Positions 25,057 through 33,628 of a DNA stretch of 64,000 nt are shown in pieces. Below the pieces are notes generated by a model. It had not been told where the DNA came from. It made no database searches and was given only the letters and a program-made list of their open reading frames with translations. The stretch is from an uncultured Burkholderiales bacterium (lineage in GTDB: Bacteria; Pseudomonadota; Gammaproteobacteria; Burkholderiales; Burkholderiaceae_C), in assembly GCA_903933115.1 (NCBI GenBank), contig CAIZIT010000070.1:1-64000 (forward strand). Direction: 5' to 3'. Each line of letters begins with the position of its first letter. Within the stretch, counting starts at the first letter, position 1. The position numbers and the translations under genes are program-made.

Positions 25057-25878
25057 TCAAAAGCCCATCACTCGCTTGGGGCTCAACCACATCAACTGCT
25101 TGAGCTCACTCTTTGAAAAACGGCCCTCCTCAAGTTTGAGAAGCGCGCCGTAATCGAGCCTTGCATTGGCTTTCAGATAAGGCCAATCAGAAGCCCAAAC
25201 GCAGTGCTCCAAGCCAAAAGTGCGCACTAAAAAATCCACATGCGCGTTCGTGTCTGAAAAAGGAAAGCTTTCTTTTGAAAACTTTGAAAAGCCTGAAATT
25301 TTCACCACCGTTTGTCCGCTTTGCGCCAAACTCTTCAGAGCTTGCACGCCTGGTGCGCGCTCGCCCAACTCCAAATAAGGCCTCGCACAGTGGTCGATCA
25401 GCACTTGAACACCCGTTCTCTCAATCATGGGTAAGAAGCGGAGCAGTTGATCCCCTTCCACTTGGAATTGCGCCCACATGTGTTGCTCACGGATGGCCAC
25501 CAAAAGCGGTTCAATGTCTTGGTAGTGATCTGCGCCTTTGAGACTGGCGTTGAAGGCCACACCGATCACGCCTTTGGCTTTTAGAAGCTGCAGTTCCTCT
25601 TGCGTGGTGTTGTTGGCCAAGACCGCAATGCCTTTGAAGCGGTGAGGGTAAGTTGCAATGGCATGGAGCATGCAGCGGTTGTCCCTCTCATAGCCCGAGT
25701 TGGGTCCCACCAGCAAAGCGTGCTCGACCTTGAAGGCCGTGAGCACTTGGTCAAAATAGTGGGCAGTTCCAATTTCTTGTCCCGAGGGGTGGTAGGCCGC
25801 GTCCGTGGAGTAGGGAAACTGCTGGGGATCTAAGATGTGACAATGCATGTCCATCTTGGGGATGTCAAAAATACTCAC
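25057..25878 (-). CDS. Amidohydrolase-superfamily protein, 2-pyrone-4,6-dicarboxylate lactonase-like
   Basis: A 273-residue TIM-barrel hydrolase beginning with GTG at 25878, 12 bases after the AroE-like stop. The metal-site MDMHCHI, strand-end VLIDHCARP and VWASDWPYLK are the pattern of the LigI-like amidohydrolases, which open the lactone of 2-pyrone-4,6-dicarboxylate in protocatechuate degradation and related compounds. The substrate is not certain. With the upstream AroE-like and periplasmic amino-acid-type receptor genes it forms a three-gene operon. Confidence 0.85.
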   Translation of the reverse strand: MSIFDIPKMDMHCHILDPQQFPYSTDAAYHPSGQEIGTAHYFDQVLTAFKVEHALLVGPNSGYERDNRCMLHAIATYPHRFKGIAVLANNTTQEELQLLKAKGVIGVAFNASLKGADHYQDIEPLLVAIREQHMWAQFQVEGDQLLRFLPMIERTGVQVLIDHCARPYLELGERAPGVQALKSLAQSGQTVVKISGFSKFSKESFPFSDTNAHVDFLVRTFGLEHCVWASDWPYLKANARLDYGALLKLEEGRFSKSELKQLMWLSPKRVMGF

Positions 25879-25890
25879 TCAGAGGGGCCT

Positions 25891-26751
25891 TCAGAATGTG
25901 GCTTGGATGGCTTCACGCAAGGCGGGGGTGATTTCAGGCAAAACACCAAACCAAGCTTCAAAGGCAGGTCTGGCTTGGTTCAAAAGCATGCCCAGTCCAT
26001 TGACCGTCGTGTGACCCTTCAGGCGAGCCGTTTTCAAGAGTGCAGTCTCCAGCGGAATATAGATGGCATCGGAGACCATGGCGTGACTGGGCAGTTTGGA
26101 GATGTCGATCTCCAAATCCGCTTGACCGTGCATGCCTTGGTTGGTGGTGTTGATCAACAAGGCCACCCCCTCCATCGCCTCATTTCGATCCTTCCAATCC
26201 AAGACCTTGATCTCACCCAGGCCGAAGGCTGAAAACTCGTCGGCCAAGGCTTGGGCCTTTTCTCTGGAGCGGTTCACCAATCGAATTTCTTTGGCGCCTT
26301 GCTCCAAGAGACTCAAGGTAATGGCTCTTGAGGCGCCACCCGCGCCGAGGACCAAAATGGGACCCGTGTCTGCCTTCCAATTCGGGTTTTCATCTTTGAG
26401 GCTTTGGACATAACCAAAGCCGTCATTGTTAAAGCCATGCAAGGAGCCATCCTTTTGCACCACGATGGTGTTGATGGCGCCCATGCGTTTGGCCGTTGGG
26501 TGCACATGATCCATCATTTTCATGGCGTTGACTTTGTGCGGGATGGTTACATTGCATCCTGCAAAGCCCAATGCGACAAGCCCCCTAATGGCGTCTTCAA
26601 GTCGCTCGGGCTGAACGGGCAGCAAAGCGTATGAGCCCTTCAGCTGGTGTTGAGCAATCCAGTGGTTGTGGATGATGGGCGAGCGTGAGTGGCCCACAGG
26701 CCAGCCCATGACGCCCGCCAAGACATAGGGGGAGGAGTTTGAAGAGCTCAT
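25891..26751 (-). CDS. Shikimate/quinate dehydrogenase family protein
   Basis: A 286-residue AroE-fold enzyme paralogous to that at 21088-21936. VGHSRSPIIHN, catalytic K73 in NVTIPHK, FNNDGFG, VLGAGGASRA and LVNRSREKAQ are present. In this copy the dinucleotide motif has the usual GAGGASRA. It stands 11 bases after the LivJ-like receptor gene and 12 before the amidohydrolase, so a catabolic role (quinate- or shikimate-like acid) is more likely than aromatic amino acid synthesis. Confidence 0.9.
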   Translation of the reverse strand: MSSSNSSPYVLAGVMGWPVGHSRSPIIHNHWIAQHQLKGSYALLPVQPERLEDAIRGLVALGFAGCNVTIPHKVNAMKMMDHVHPTAKRMGAINTIVVQKDGSLHGFNNDGFGYVQSLKDENPNWKADTGPILVLGAGGASRAITLSLLEQGAKEIRLVNRSREKAQALADEFSAFGLGEIKVLDWKDRNEAMEGVALLINTTNQGMHGQADLEIDISKLPSHAMVSDAIYIPLETALLKTARLKGHTTVNGLGMLLNQARPAFEAWFGVLPEITPALREAIQATF

Positions 26752-26762
26752 GGGGGAAAGGC

Positions 26763-27908
26763 TTATTTTTTGTTGACAGCTGGCAAAATATCGCTCACCA
26801 CTTGTTTGCCACCCACCACTTTGGTCATGTAGCTCTCGCGGTCCAAGTCTCCATTGGCGTCAAAGTGCACATCAAGCAAGATGCCGGGGTGGTCTTTGAC
26901 CGTGAGGGTCAAGCCGTGCAGGGTTTGAGCGAAAAGCTTGGAGTCAAATTTACCCATCTTCTCGGTCACCGCTTTTACGATGTAGACCGCACTGTAGCCC
27001 TTGAGACCATTGTGGTCTGTGCGCGATTGATATTCCTTTTGATAGGCGGCATCGAATTTTTTCACCGTTGCTTGTGGCGCATCGGCGGTGAGACCCACGT
27101 GTGCAATGGCACCATTGGCGCTGTCACCTGCAAGTTCAATCACTTTTTGACTGGTAAGAACCGTCTCGCCAAGCACAGGCTTTTTGTAGCCTTGCTTTTT
27201 GAGCTCGCGCAACAAACGGGCCGCTTCTTCTTCATTGGTGTAGACAAAGACAGCGTCGCTGTTGCTTTGCTTGGCTTTGAGAACGGGGCTGCTGAAGTCG
27301 AGTTGTCCTGGCTCGGTGGAGATGTCGGCACCAATTTTGATGTTTCTTTGCTCCAAAGCCTTCATGATCAAGTCACGACCGCCTTTGCCGAAGTCGTTGT
27401 TGGTGTAGACGATGTCAATGGTCTTGGCTTTGATGGTGTCACGGATGTAGTTGGCAATCTTGGGCATGGCCGCAGCTTGCGTGAAGGAGGTTCTGAAGAT
27501 GAAGGGGTTGCCTTGCTCCGTGATGGCCGCAGCCTCGCCGCCCGTGAAGTTCGGAATTTCAGCTCTTTTGGTTTCTGCCATGCTCACCAAAATGGAGCCT
27601 GAGAACACGGGGCCCATCACCACGTAAGCTTCTTGGTCGACGGCCTTTTGAGCCAAACCCTTTGACACGCCAGGGTTGGACTGCGTGTCATATGAGGTGT
27701 AATCGATCTTTCTGCCCAAGATGCCACCTGCAGCATTGATTTCTTTGACGGCGAGTTTGATGCCGTTGTCAAAGTTGGTGCCCGAGGTGGTGCCTGTGCC
27801 GGTCAGTTCGACCAAGCCGACGATTTTGACGGGTTGTGCAAGCGCCACGCCCACGTTCAGAGCCATCAGGGCCGTCAGAGCCATGGCTTTTTTGAAAATA
27901 TGCTTCAT
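26763..27908 (-). CDS. Branched-chain amino acid-type (LivJ-like) periplasmic binding protein
   Basis: A 381-residue type I periplasmic binding protein. A Sec signal peptide ends at ALAQPVK, and GLVELTGTGTTSGTNFDNG with INAAGGILGRKI is the classical start of the LivJ/urea/aromatic-acid receptor family. AAAGGACA precedes the ATG. No ABC permease or ATPase genes accompany it, so it must share a transporter encoded elsewhere. It heads an operon with AroE-like and LigI-like genes and may bind an aromatic or cyclic acid; that is inference from context. Confidence 0.92.
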   Translation of the reverse strand: MKHIFKKAMALTALMALNVGVALAQPVKIVGLVELTGTGTTSGTNFDNGIKLAVKEINAAGGILGRKIDYTSYDTQSNPGVSKGLAQKAVDQEAYVVMGPVFSGSILVSMAETKRAEIPNFTGGEAAAITEQGNPFIFRTSFTQAAAMPKIANYIRDTIKAKTIDIVYTNNDFGKGGRDLIMKALEQRNIKIGADISTEPGQLDFSSPVLKAKQSNSDAVFVYTNEEEAARLLRELKKQGYKKPVLGETVLTSQKVIELAGDSANGAIAHVGLTADAPQATVKKFDAAYQKEYQSRTDHNGLKGYSAVYIVKAVTEKMGKFDSKLFAQTLHGLTLTVKDHPGILLDVHFDANGDLDRESYMTKVVGGKQVVSDILPAVNKK

Positions 27909-28111
27909 GTCTGTCCTTTGTGAATTGTTATTGAAGGAGCTTTTTCGGAGTGTCTCCAGCCTCTTTTTTGATTCGGTCTTGCGTTTCTATCACAGAAGTG
28001 CGCCATCAAAGCGTGCAATTTCCCTAATACAATACCGATAAAGTTTTAAAAAGGACTGATTTTTACTCTTTCAAGAGTTTAAAATAGAAGAATTATCTAA
28101 AGGAAAATGCA

Positions 28112-28282
28112 ATGGGAAACAAAATCGTCACAGAAGCAGATCGCAAACGCACACCTGCTCCTAAACCCCTTCCAGGTACAACACCAACGACACACGGTCG
28201 TGGGCAAAAAATCAGCTTAGAGCGTGGTGTTGCAACTCGTTCGAAAAAGAACCCCGGCAAGAGATCCAAAAAGGGCGGTTGA
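28112..28282 (+). CDS. Small basic protein
   Basis: A 56-residue open frame with AAAGGA at a good distance before ATG. The product is highly basic, with a Pro/Thr-rich centre (PAPKPLPGTTPTTHGRGQ) and a Lys/Arg C-terminus (RSKKNPGKRSKKGG). It resembles small nucleic-acid-binding or ribosome-associated proteins in composition only; I do not recognise a family. A perfect terminator follows at 28317-28346, supporting a real independent gene. Confidence 0.6.
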   Translation: MGNKIVTEADRKRTPAPKPLPGTTPTTHGRGQKISLERGVATRSKKNPGKRSKKGG

Positions 28283-28316
28283 TCCACCTTCAGGGTGTCA
28301 ACCTGGGATTCGCAAC

Positions 28317-28346
28317 AAGGCTGATTTCGATCAGCCTTACTTTTTA
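28317..28346 (+). terminator. Rho-independent terminator with TTCG tetraloop
   Basis: A 9-bp stem (AAGGCTGAT / ATCAGCCTT) closes a TTCG loop and is followed by ACTTTTTA. It ends the small basic gene. The T run merges directly into TAGGAG, the ribosome binding site of the next gene at 28356, so read-through of this terminator would be needed for co-transcription. Confidence 0.88.
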
Positions 28347-28355
28347 GGAGCCTAC

Positions 28356-28784
28356 ATGAGAGTTTGGAGTTTGATCTTTCGTGCATGTGCGCTCCACCTT
28401 TGCTTGGCCAGCGTGCCCAGCTTTGCTGAAGTTTTCAAGATGAGTTGCGAAGTCGTGGGCAGCATTGATCAGCCCGAAGAAAAGAAATTTGTGCCGACCA
28501 AAGTTGGGATTGAGATCCAGTCGATTGGAAAGAACATCTTCATCAATTTGACCGGCCCCAAACTCTATGAGATGCGCATCAGCAGTCTCAGCACAGAGAA
28601 GTTCACAGGCAAGAATTTAACGAACGCGGACCACTTGGGGGTGAGCTCAAAAAGCGTTGAATCCGCGCAAATGTCTGAAATCGTCATAGGACGCGAGAAA
28701 GTTGACCTGAAAGCCTACAAGGACACGGTGTATGCTGGTGCGCCTGTGAGGCTTCAGCTTCAAGGCCCTTGTTTGTTGCCCTAA
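28356..28784 (+). CDS. Exported protein of unknown function
   Basis: A 142-residue protein with TAGGAG before ATG and a signal peptide ending at SVPSFA-EV (about residue 24). The mature part has two cysteines (MSCEVVG and GPCLLP), which could form one disulfide, and is mostly beta-strand-like in pattern (KVGIEIQSIGKNIFINLTG, YEMRISSL, SEIVIGREKVDL). I do not recognise the family. It begins nine bases after a terminator, so it may depend on read-through or on a promoter inside the preceding gene. Confidence 0.7.
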   Translation: MRVWSLIFRACALHLCLASVPSFAEVFKMSCEVVGSIDQPEEKKFVPTKVGIEIQSIGKNIFINLTGPKLYEMRISSLSTEKFTGKNLTNADHLGVSSKSVESAQMSEIVIGREKVDLKAYKDTVYAGAPVRLQLQGPCLLP

Positions 28785-29089
28785 AAGCTGCATTGTGTGC
28801 AGTCTTGAGGGTGATCTCTTTGCCAAGGATCCATTCCCCCCCTTCAGTTCAAAGTCCCTTGTGGCGTTGTTTTTTGATCCTTCGCCCTACAAATCGTCTT
28901 CAATTTGAAGATCCACACTTCCCATATTGATCTGTTTTCAAGGGAAAGCACTATGATCAAGCGGTTTTCATATCGTTTAAATTCAAATCTATCAGGTACT
29001 TCGTCCTCTGTGGCTGACTTGCCTCTTTAAAGCCACAAGACGGCTTTGATGGGTTCATCTTATTCTTCAATTTTGCTGAAAGTCCTGAC
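28785..29089. other. Intergenic stretch without a recognisable gene
   Basis: About 305 bases. A small hairpin (CTGCA / TGCAG) lies just after 28785 and there is a run of seven C near 28845. No reading frame with a ribosome binding site is seen; the promoter of the bactofilin gene is expected here. Confidence 0.5.
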
Positions 29090-29431
29090 ATGTCCGATTC
29101 CTTGGCGCAACAAAACAACATCGTGATTGGTGAGGGAGTCACCTTTGCGGGCACCATCACCGCACCCGGAAAAGCCATGATCAATGGGGATGTCACCGGC
29201 AATTTATCGGTGAGTGATTTGCACATTGGCAAAGCGGGCCAGGTCTCGGGCGTCATTCGCGCCAAGGAGATCAATGTGCACGGCAAATTGAGCAAAGACA
29301 TTGTCTGTCAGCAGCATGTGATGATTCACTCCACGGGTCTGGTCTCAGGCACGTTGGAGTATGAGGAGATGGAGATTTTGCGTGGAGGCCAATTTCACGG
29401 GGTGATGAAGCAAAAGAGCGGCGGTGCCTAG
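29090..29431 (+). CDS. Bactofilin family cytoskeletal protein
   Basis: A 113-residue bactofilin. The repeating beta-helix pattern is visible: IVIGEGVTFAGTITAPG, AMINGDVTGNLSVSDLHIG, GQVSGVIRAKEINVHGKL, VMIHSTGLVSGTLEYEEM and LRGGQFHGVM. Such proteins self-assemble into filaments at the inner face of the membrane and organise cell-wall enzymes or chromosome partitioning proteins. No peptidase (LmdC-type) gene is adjacent. Confidence 0.93.
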   Translation: MSDSLAQQNNIVIGEGVTFAGTITAPGKAMINGDVTGNLSVSDLHIGKAGQVSGVIRAKEINVHGKLSKDIVCQQHVMIHSTGLVSGTLEYEEMEILRGGQFHGVMKQKSGGA

Positions 29432-29543
29432 GGCGCTTGATTTTGCGCTCGATTTGGCGAGTGTTTTTTGCTTTTACGTTTGTTGGCCTCAGTTTTGATC
29501 TGGAATTGTCCAGCAGCGGTTTAGACATAGAGGAACGTTCAAC

Positions 29544-29999
29544 GTGGTTGTATTTAAATTAAATGGGCAATCGGTTCAGACCGCTGCTCCATCCAGCGAC
29601 ACTTTGCTCAGTGTTTTGTCCGACGATTTCAAAATCAACGGTTCCAAATTCGGTTGTGGCCGGGCCCAGTGCGGTGCTTGCACGGTGTTGGTGGACGGTG
29701 ACCCCTTGCGCTCTTGCGTGGCCCCTGTATCGGCCGTTGCCGGCAGATCGGTTCAGACCCTTTCAGGTCTGAGCGAGAAAGGCCAACCCAGCCGTCTACA
29801 ACAAGCTTTTATTGACGAGCAAGCCGCACAATGTGGCTACTGCACCTCGGGCATGATTTTGCAGTCCCAAGCTTTACTTGACCGCAACCCCAAGCCCACA
29901 GAGCAAGAGGTCAGGCAAGCCTTGGATGGTAATTTGTGTCGTTGCGGCGCACATAACCGCATTGTTCGCGCTGTGATGAGGGTGGTGAAGCAATCATGA
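29544..29999 (+). CDS. (2Fe-2S)-binding subunit of a molybdenum hydroxylase (IorA-like)
   Basis: A 151-residue iron-sulfur subunit started by GTG at 29544 with AGAGGAA upstream. The plant-ferredoxin-type cluster uses C38, C43, C46 and C58 (KFGCGRAQCGACT, LRSC); the second cluster uses C97, C100, C132 and C134 (QCGYCTSG, LCRCGAH). It passes electrons from the molybdenum subunit encoded next. Its stop overlaps the next start (ATGA), so the two are translationally coupled. There is no FAD subunit, as in isoquinoline oxidoreductase-type enzymes. Confidence 0.95.
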   Translation: MVVFKLNGQSVQTAAPSSDTLLSVLSDDFKINGSKFGCGRAQCGACTVLVDGDPLRSCVAPVSAVAGRSVQTLSGLSEKGQPSRLQQAFIDEQAAQCGYCTSGMILQSQALLDRNPKPTEQEVRQALDGNLCRCGAHNRIVRAVMRVVKQS

Positions 30000-32239
30000 T
30001 GAACCCCGTGAATGATCTGAGCAGACGCTCACTTTTAAAAACCCTTGGTTTTTTATCCCTCTCATTTGGCATCCCTTTGCAAAGTGAGCTTTCTCTGGCG
30101 GATGCACCCAACACCAAGACGCCTCTTCCAGGAGACTTGAACTCCACTCGATTCTTAAGCGCTTGGCTCAAAATCAACGCCGATCAAACCGTGACCCTTT
30201 TGGTGGGGAAGGTGGAGTTGGGGCAGGGGGTGTTGACCGCTGTGACACAAGTGTGTGCAGAGGAATTGGATGTTGATTTATCGCGCATCAAAATCATCTC
30301 CGGCGACACCGCCTTGGTGCCCAACGAGGGGGTGACCGCAGGTTCATTTTCAATGCCTTATTGTGCAACGGCCGTTCAGTACGCCAGTGCAGAGGTTCGC
30401 GCCATTTTGCTTGCCTTGGCCAGTGAGAGGCTGAAGGTGGGGGTTGAGGGCTTGAGCGTTCAAGATGGACTCATCAAGAGCGCGACCGGTTTGAGTGTGA
30501 GCTATTGGGACTTGGTCCTCGGGGCCTCTCTTGAGCGAGAGGCCACGGGTGCAGTCAAACCCAAGGACCCCAGTCAATACAAGTACATTGGTCGAAATGT
30601 GGTTCGTTTGGATTTTCCCAAAAAAATGACGGGCCAAGAGATTTTCATCCAAGAGCTCAGACCCAAAGGCATGGTCTACGCGCACATTGTTCGCCCACCG
30701 TCCTACATGAGTGAGCTCTTGTCGATCGATGAGCGTGTGGCGCAATCCATGCCGGGTGTTTTGAAGGTGGTCAGGAACGGTCGCTTCATTGGTGTGATCG
30801 CCAAAAGGGAGCAACAAGCTCTCGCAGCAGCACAAGAGTTGAGCAAGTCAGCCAAATGGACCGAGCACACTGAGCTTCCCACCCATGAGGGGATTTTTGA
30901 CTGGTTGCAAAGGACCAAGCCCAACAAGATCATTGCGACCAAGCAGCAAGTCAGGGCCAGCACTGAGTTGGCCTCTAAGGTGATTGAGGCCACTTACTAT
31001 CGGCCCTTTCACATGCACGCCTCCATCGGCACTTCTTGCGCCATTGCCACTTACAGCGCCAGTGAAGAGCTTTTGATTCAAACCCATAGCCAGTCTGTTT
31101 TTGAGACCGGTTTGGCGATCGCGAAGATGCTGGGACTCGATCCCTCCAAAGTGAGGTGTCAGCACCAGCAAGGTGCGGGTTGCTATGGCCACAACATGGC
31201 CGATGATGCGGCAGCCGATGCAGCGCTTTTGGCCTACGCCTACCCAGGGGTTCCGGTGAGGCTGCAGTACACCAGACAACAAGAGCACCAATGGGAGCCC
31301 TATGGTTCTGCCATGGTCATCAAGACCAAAGCGGCGCTCGATGACAAAGGTCAGATCTTGGACTGGGATCTTCAGTTGTGGTCCAACCCTCACGGGACTC
31401 GGCCAAGTGGCGAGGCTGGAAATTTATTGTCTGCCAGGTATTTACAAAAGCCTTTTGAGTTGCCTTTGCCGATCAATGCGGGACCGCCCAATTACGCAGC
31501 GGATCGAAACGCCATCGCTTTGTACGACTTCCCAGGCCATCAAGTGTTGACCCACTTCATCACCGATATGCCAGTGAGGGTCTCCTCGACAAGGGGGCTG
31601 GGCGCCTATGCCAATATTTTTGCCATCGAGTCCTTCATGGACGAGTTGGCGCATGCATTCAGAATCGATCCAGTTCAATACCGAATGCGATTCTTAAAGG
31701 ATGCAAGAGCTCGGGATGTCATTCAAAAAGCCGCGTCCATGCTCGGATGGAATTCCTACGTCAAAAGCCCAGGAAAAGGCCGAGGCATTGGATTTGCAAA
31801 GTACAAGAACATTGCTTCTTACTGCGCAGTGGCTCTAGAGGTGGAGGTCAATGAAAGGACCGGCCGTATTCGTGTGACCAAAGCCGTGGCCAGTGCAGAT
31901 GCTGGCCAAATTGTGAACCCCGACGGGGTGAGGAATCAGATCGAAGGGGGCTTGATTCAGTCCTTGAGTTGGACGCTCAAGGAGGAGGTCAAATTCGATC
32001 AAACTCGTGTTTTGGCTGAGGACTGGACCAGTTATCCCATTTTGACCTTCTCTGAAATCCCTCATGTTGATGTCGAGTTGATCGATCGCCCAGGTATGCC
32101 ATTCCTGGGTTGTGGCGAGGCCTCACAAGGCCCCACGGGCGCGGCTTTGGCCAATGCCGTCTTTGATGCCACGGGCGTTCGTTTCAGGCGCCTGCCTTTG
32201 ACCCCCGATCGCGTCTTGGAGGGCTTGAAAAAGGCTTAA
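29996..32239 (+). CDS. Molybdenum-cofactor-binding subunit of aldehyde/isoquinoline-type oxidoreductase (IorB-like)
   Basis: A 747-residue subunit of the xanthine oxidase family. The N-terminus carries LSRRSLLKTLGFL, a twin-arginine signal, so the folded cofactor-loaded complex should be exported to the periplasm. Family segments are GKVELGQGVLTAVTQ, HQQGAGCYGHNMADDAA, VRVSSTRGLGAYANIFAIES and GCGEASQGPTG with the active-site Glu. It would hydroxylate an aldehyde or N-heterocycle using water. Electrons would need a cytochrome acceptor, but no cytochrome c gene is adjacent; XdhC-type maturation genes are also absent here. A terminator follows. Confidence 0.93.
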   Translation: MMNPVNDLSRRSLLKTLGFLSLSFGIPLQSELSLADAPNTKTPLPGDLNSTRFLSAWLKINADQTVTLLVGKVELGQGVLTAVTQVCAEELDVDLSRIKIISGDTALVPNEGVTAGSFSMPYCATAVQYASAEVRAILLALASERLKVGVEGLSVQDGLIKSATGLSVSYWDLVLGASLEREATGAVKPKDPSQYKYIGRNVVRLDFPKKMTGQEIFIQELRPKGMVYAHIVRPPSYMSELLSIDERVAQSMPGVLKVVRNGRFIGVIAKREQQALAAAQELSKSAKWTEHTELPTHEGIFDWLQRTKPNKIIATKQQVRASTELASKVIEATYYRPFHMHASIGTSCAIATYSASEELLIQTHSQSVFETGLAIAKMLGLDPSKVRCQHQQGAGCYGHNMADDAAADAALLAYAYPGVPVRLQYTRQQEHQWEPYGSAMVIKTKAALDDKGQILDWDLQLWSNPHGTRPSGEAGNLLSARYLQKPFELPLPINAGPPNYAADRNAIALYDFPGHQVLTHFITDMPVRVSSTRGLGAYANIFAIESFMDELAHAFRIDPVQYRMRFLKDARARDVIQKAASMLGWNSYVKSPGKGRGIGFAKYKNIASYCAVALEVEVNERTGRIRVTKAVASADAGQIVNPDGVRNQIEGGLIQSLSWTLKEEVKFDQTRVLAEDWTSYPILTFSEIPHVDVELIDRPGMPFLGCGEASQGPTGAALANAVFDATGVRFRRLPLTPDRVLEGLKKA

Positions 32240-32241
32240 AA

Positions 32242-32286
32242 AAAGAGCCTCATGATTCTCGTGCATCAAGAGGCTCTTTGATTTTT
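32242..32286 (+). terminator. Rho-independent terminator after iorB-like gene
   Basis: A 10-bp stem (AAAGAGCCTC / GAGGCTCTTT) with an 18-nt loop starts two bases after the stop codon and is followed by GATTTTTACC. Confidence 0.88.
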
Positions 32287-32287
32287 A

Positions 32288-32312
32288 CCCATCCCATTGA
32301 ATGAGGGATGGG
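32288..32312. repeat. Perfect 8-bp inverted repeat
   Basis: CCCATCCC and GGGATGGG flank a 9-nt centre immediately after the previous terminator. There is no T run on either side, so it is not a standard terminator. It lies downstream of both the IorB-like and the zinc-ribbon gene (convergent). Confidence 0.5.
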
Positions 32313-32361
32313 CGAGAGTTGGGGTTCAGCTCGGCTTAACTTAGATTAGCTCGGCTGAGAC

Positions 32362-32622
32362 CTAGGCTTTGTCTTTAGAAGCCTCAGTCTCCTTGGGCTC
32401 AACCTTTGGCGCCTCCTTGGGAGGAGAGCAGTCAAAGCACACAAATGTGGTGCTGCCCAGTAAGCGTTTGAAGGAGCCGTGGCTTCTCGACTTGTGGATG
32501 CCACATTTGATACAGCTCATGGTGTCTCCCGTGCGTCCCTCGGTACCGAAGGGGGAGCCACCTGTTTTGGACTTGTATCTCAGTCCGTCGTTGGAAATTT
32601 TGGTTTTATCGTCGCGTGCCAT
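32362..32622 (-). CDS. Small zinc-ribbon protein of unknown function
   Basis: An 86-residue protein. Two CxxC knuckles (CIKCGIHK at about 37-40 and CFDC at about 62-65) should hold one zinc ion. The N-terminus is basic (ARDDKTKISNDGLRYKSK), and the C-terminal 20 residues are Lys/Glu/Pro-rich and probably unstructured. The CIKCG-HKSRSHGSFKRLLG core looks conserved, but I cannot assign a role; RNA or protein binding is plausible. It is a single gene. Confidence 0.75.
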   Translation of the reverse strand: MARDDKTKISNDGLRYKSKTGGSPFGTEGRTGDTMSCIKCGIHKSRSHGSFKRLLGSTTFVCFDCSPPKEAPKVEPKETEASKDKA

Positions 32623-32872
32623 GGTCTCTTTGATGATCTCAATAAAAGGCTGGAATGAAAGTCAATATTATAAATTTCTACAGACCCTCTGATTATCCTA
32701 GGTTTTACGGTCATTTGGTGAGCCTCTTGGTGTGCAAAAGCTGATATTTGCGCCTAAATGGCTGTTTTTAATAAGAAAAAGGACATTGGAGTGGGGTTTG
32801 ATGGGTTTGAGCTGAGGGAGGCTCAAAGGGGGCTTGGGTGAGTCGTGGGCTCCTTTGAGCTCTATTGAACTG

Positions 32873-32926
32873 TATGGAGCGCTGTGGAGTGATTCAGCGC
32901 TCCATAGAGCTTCGGTTCTCGAGAAC
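32873..32926. repeat. 12-bp inverted repeat followed by a 12-bp palindrome
   Basis: TATGGAGCGCTG (32873-32884) and CAGCGCTCCATA (32895-32906) are perfectly complementary around a 10-nt centre. Nine bases on is the perfect palindrome GTTCTCGAGAAC (32915-32926). They lie in the 382-base gap between two minus-strand genes, downstream of the flavin reductase stop and about 250 bases upstream of the zinc-ribbon start. No T run is adjacent. I see no gene in this gap. Confidence 0.55.
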
Positions 32927-33004
32927 AACACGCCCAGAACCGCCTCTTGCGGTCCATCTATCCGTCCTTCAACAGTCCTCTTATCTGTCCCCTAAGACCG
33001 TGCA

Positions 33005-33628
33005 TCAGGCCTTGGGTCGGAACATTTGAAAGAGTTGATCTGCGCCGATGTTGAAATAGTCCCCAGGCCCACCACCTCTCACAATGTGCTGAGCATTGGC
33101 GGTGTAGTAGATGCCGTCTTTGAGCAAGCTCTTGTCGATGTGAACCGCAACGACCTCACCAAAGACCATCCATGTGGGGATGCTTCCTCCAGCGCTGTTG
33201 AGCAGTTGATGGATTTGGGTGCACTTGCACTCGAAAGTCACGGGACTTTCTTTCACCCTTGGGACATCGATCAACGTGGATTCAACGGGGGTCAACCCCG
33301 CCAAATCAAACTCACTGACGTGAGGGGGCACGGGTGCGCAAGTTTGGTTCATTTGTTCAGCCAAGGGCCGAGTGACCAAATTCCAGACAAACACCTTGGT
33401 CTCTTCAATGTTTCGAAGCGTGTCTTTGTAGCCGTTGCTTGAAAAACCGATGATGGGTGGAATGTAGTTGAAGCCGTTGAAAAAGCTATAGGGCGCCAAG
33501 TTCACTTGTCCTGTTGCGCCCTTGGAGGAGATCCAACCAATGGGACGTGGTCCCACGATGGCATTGAAGGGGTCGTGGGGCAATCCGTGTCCGTTTTTGG
33601 GCTCGTAGGAGTGAATGGCGTCGGTCAT
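33005..33628 (-). CDS. Flavin reductase family (FMN-binding split-barrel) protein
   Basis: A 207-residue FMN-binding protein of the flavin-reductase-like domain. Diagnostic segments are HDPFNAIVGPRPIGWISS, NLAPYSFFNGFNYIPPIIGFS, KDTLRNIEETKVFVWNL and ESPVTFECK. The start at 33628 fits the family N-terminus (MTDAIHSYEPKNGHG); ATGs at 33679 and 33712 are in frame but add unusual residues and none has a good ribosome binding site. It would reduce flavin for a partner oxygenase or act as an oxidoreductase itself; no partner is adjacent. Confidence 0.87.
   Translation of the reverse strand: MTDAIHSYEPKNGHGLPHDPFNAIVGPRPIGWISSKGATGQVNLAPYSFFNGFNYIPPIIGFSSNGYKDTLRNIEETKVFVWNLVTRPLAEQMNQTCAPVPPHVSEFDLAGLTPVESTLIDVPRVKESPVTFECKCTQIHQLLNSAGGSIPTWMVFGEVVAVHIDKSLLKDGIYYTANAQHIVRGGGPGDYFNIGADQLFQMFRPKA

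Noticed and set aside
26739-27602. 287-codon plus-strand frame over the LivJ-like gene
   Set aside because: Antisense to a gene with signal peptide and full family pattern.
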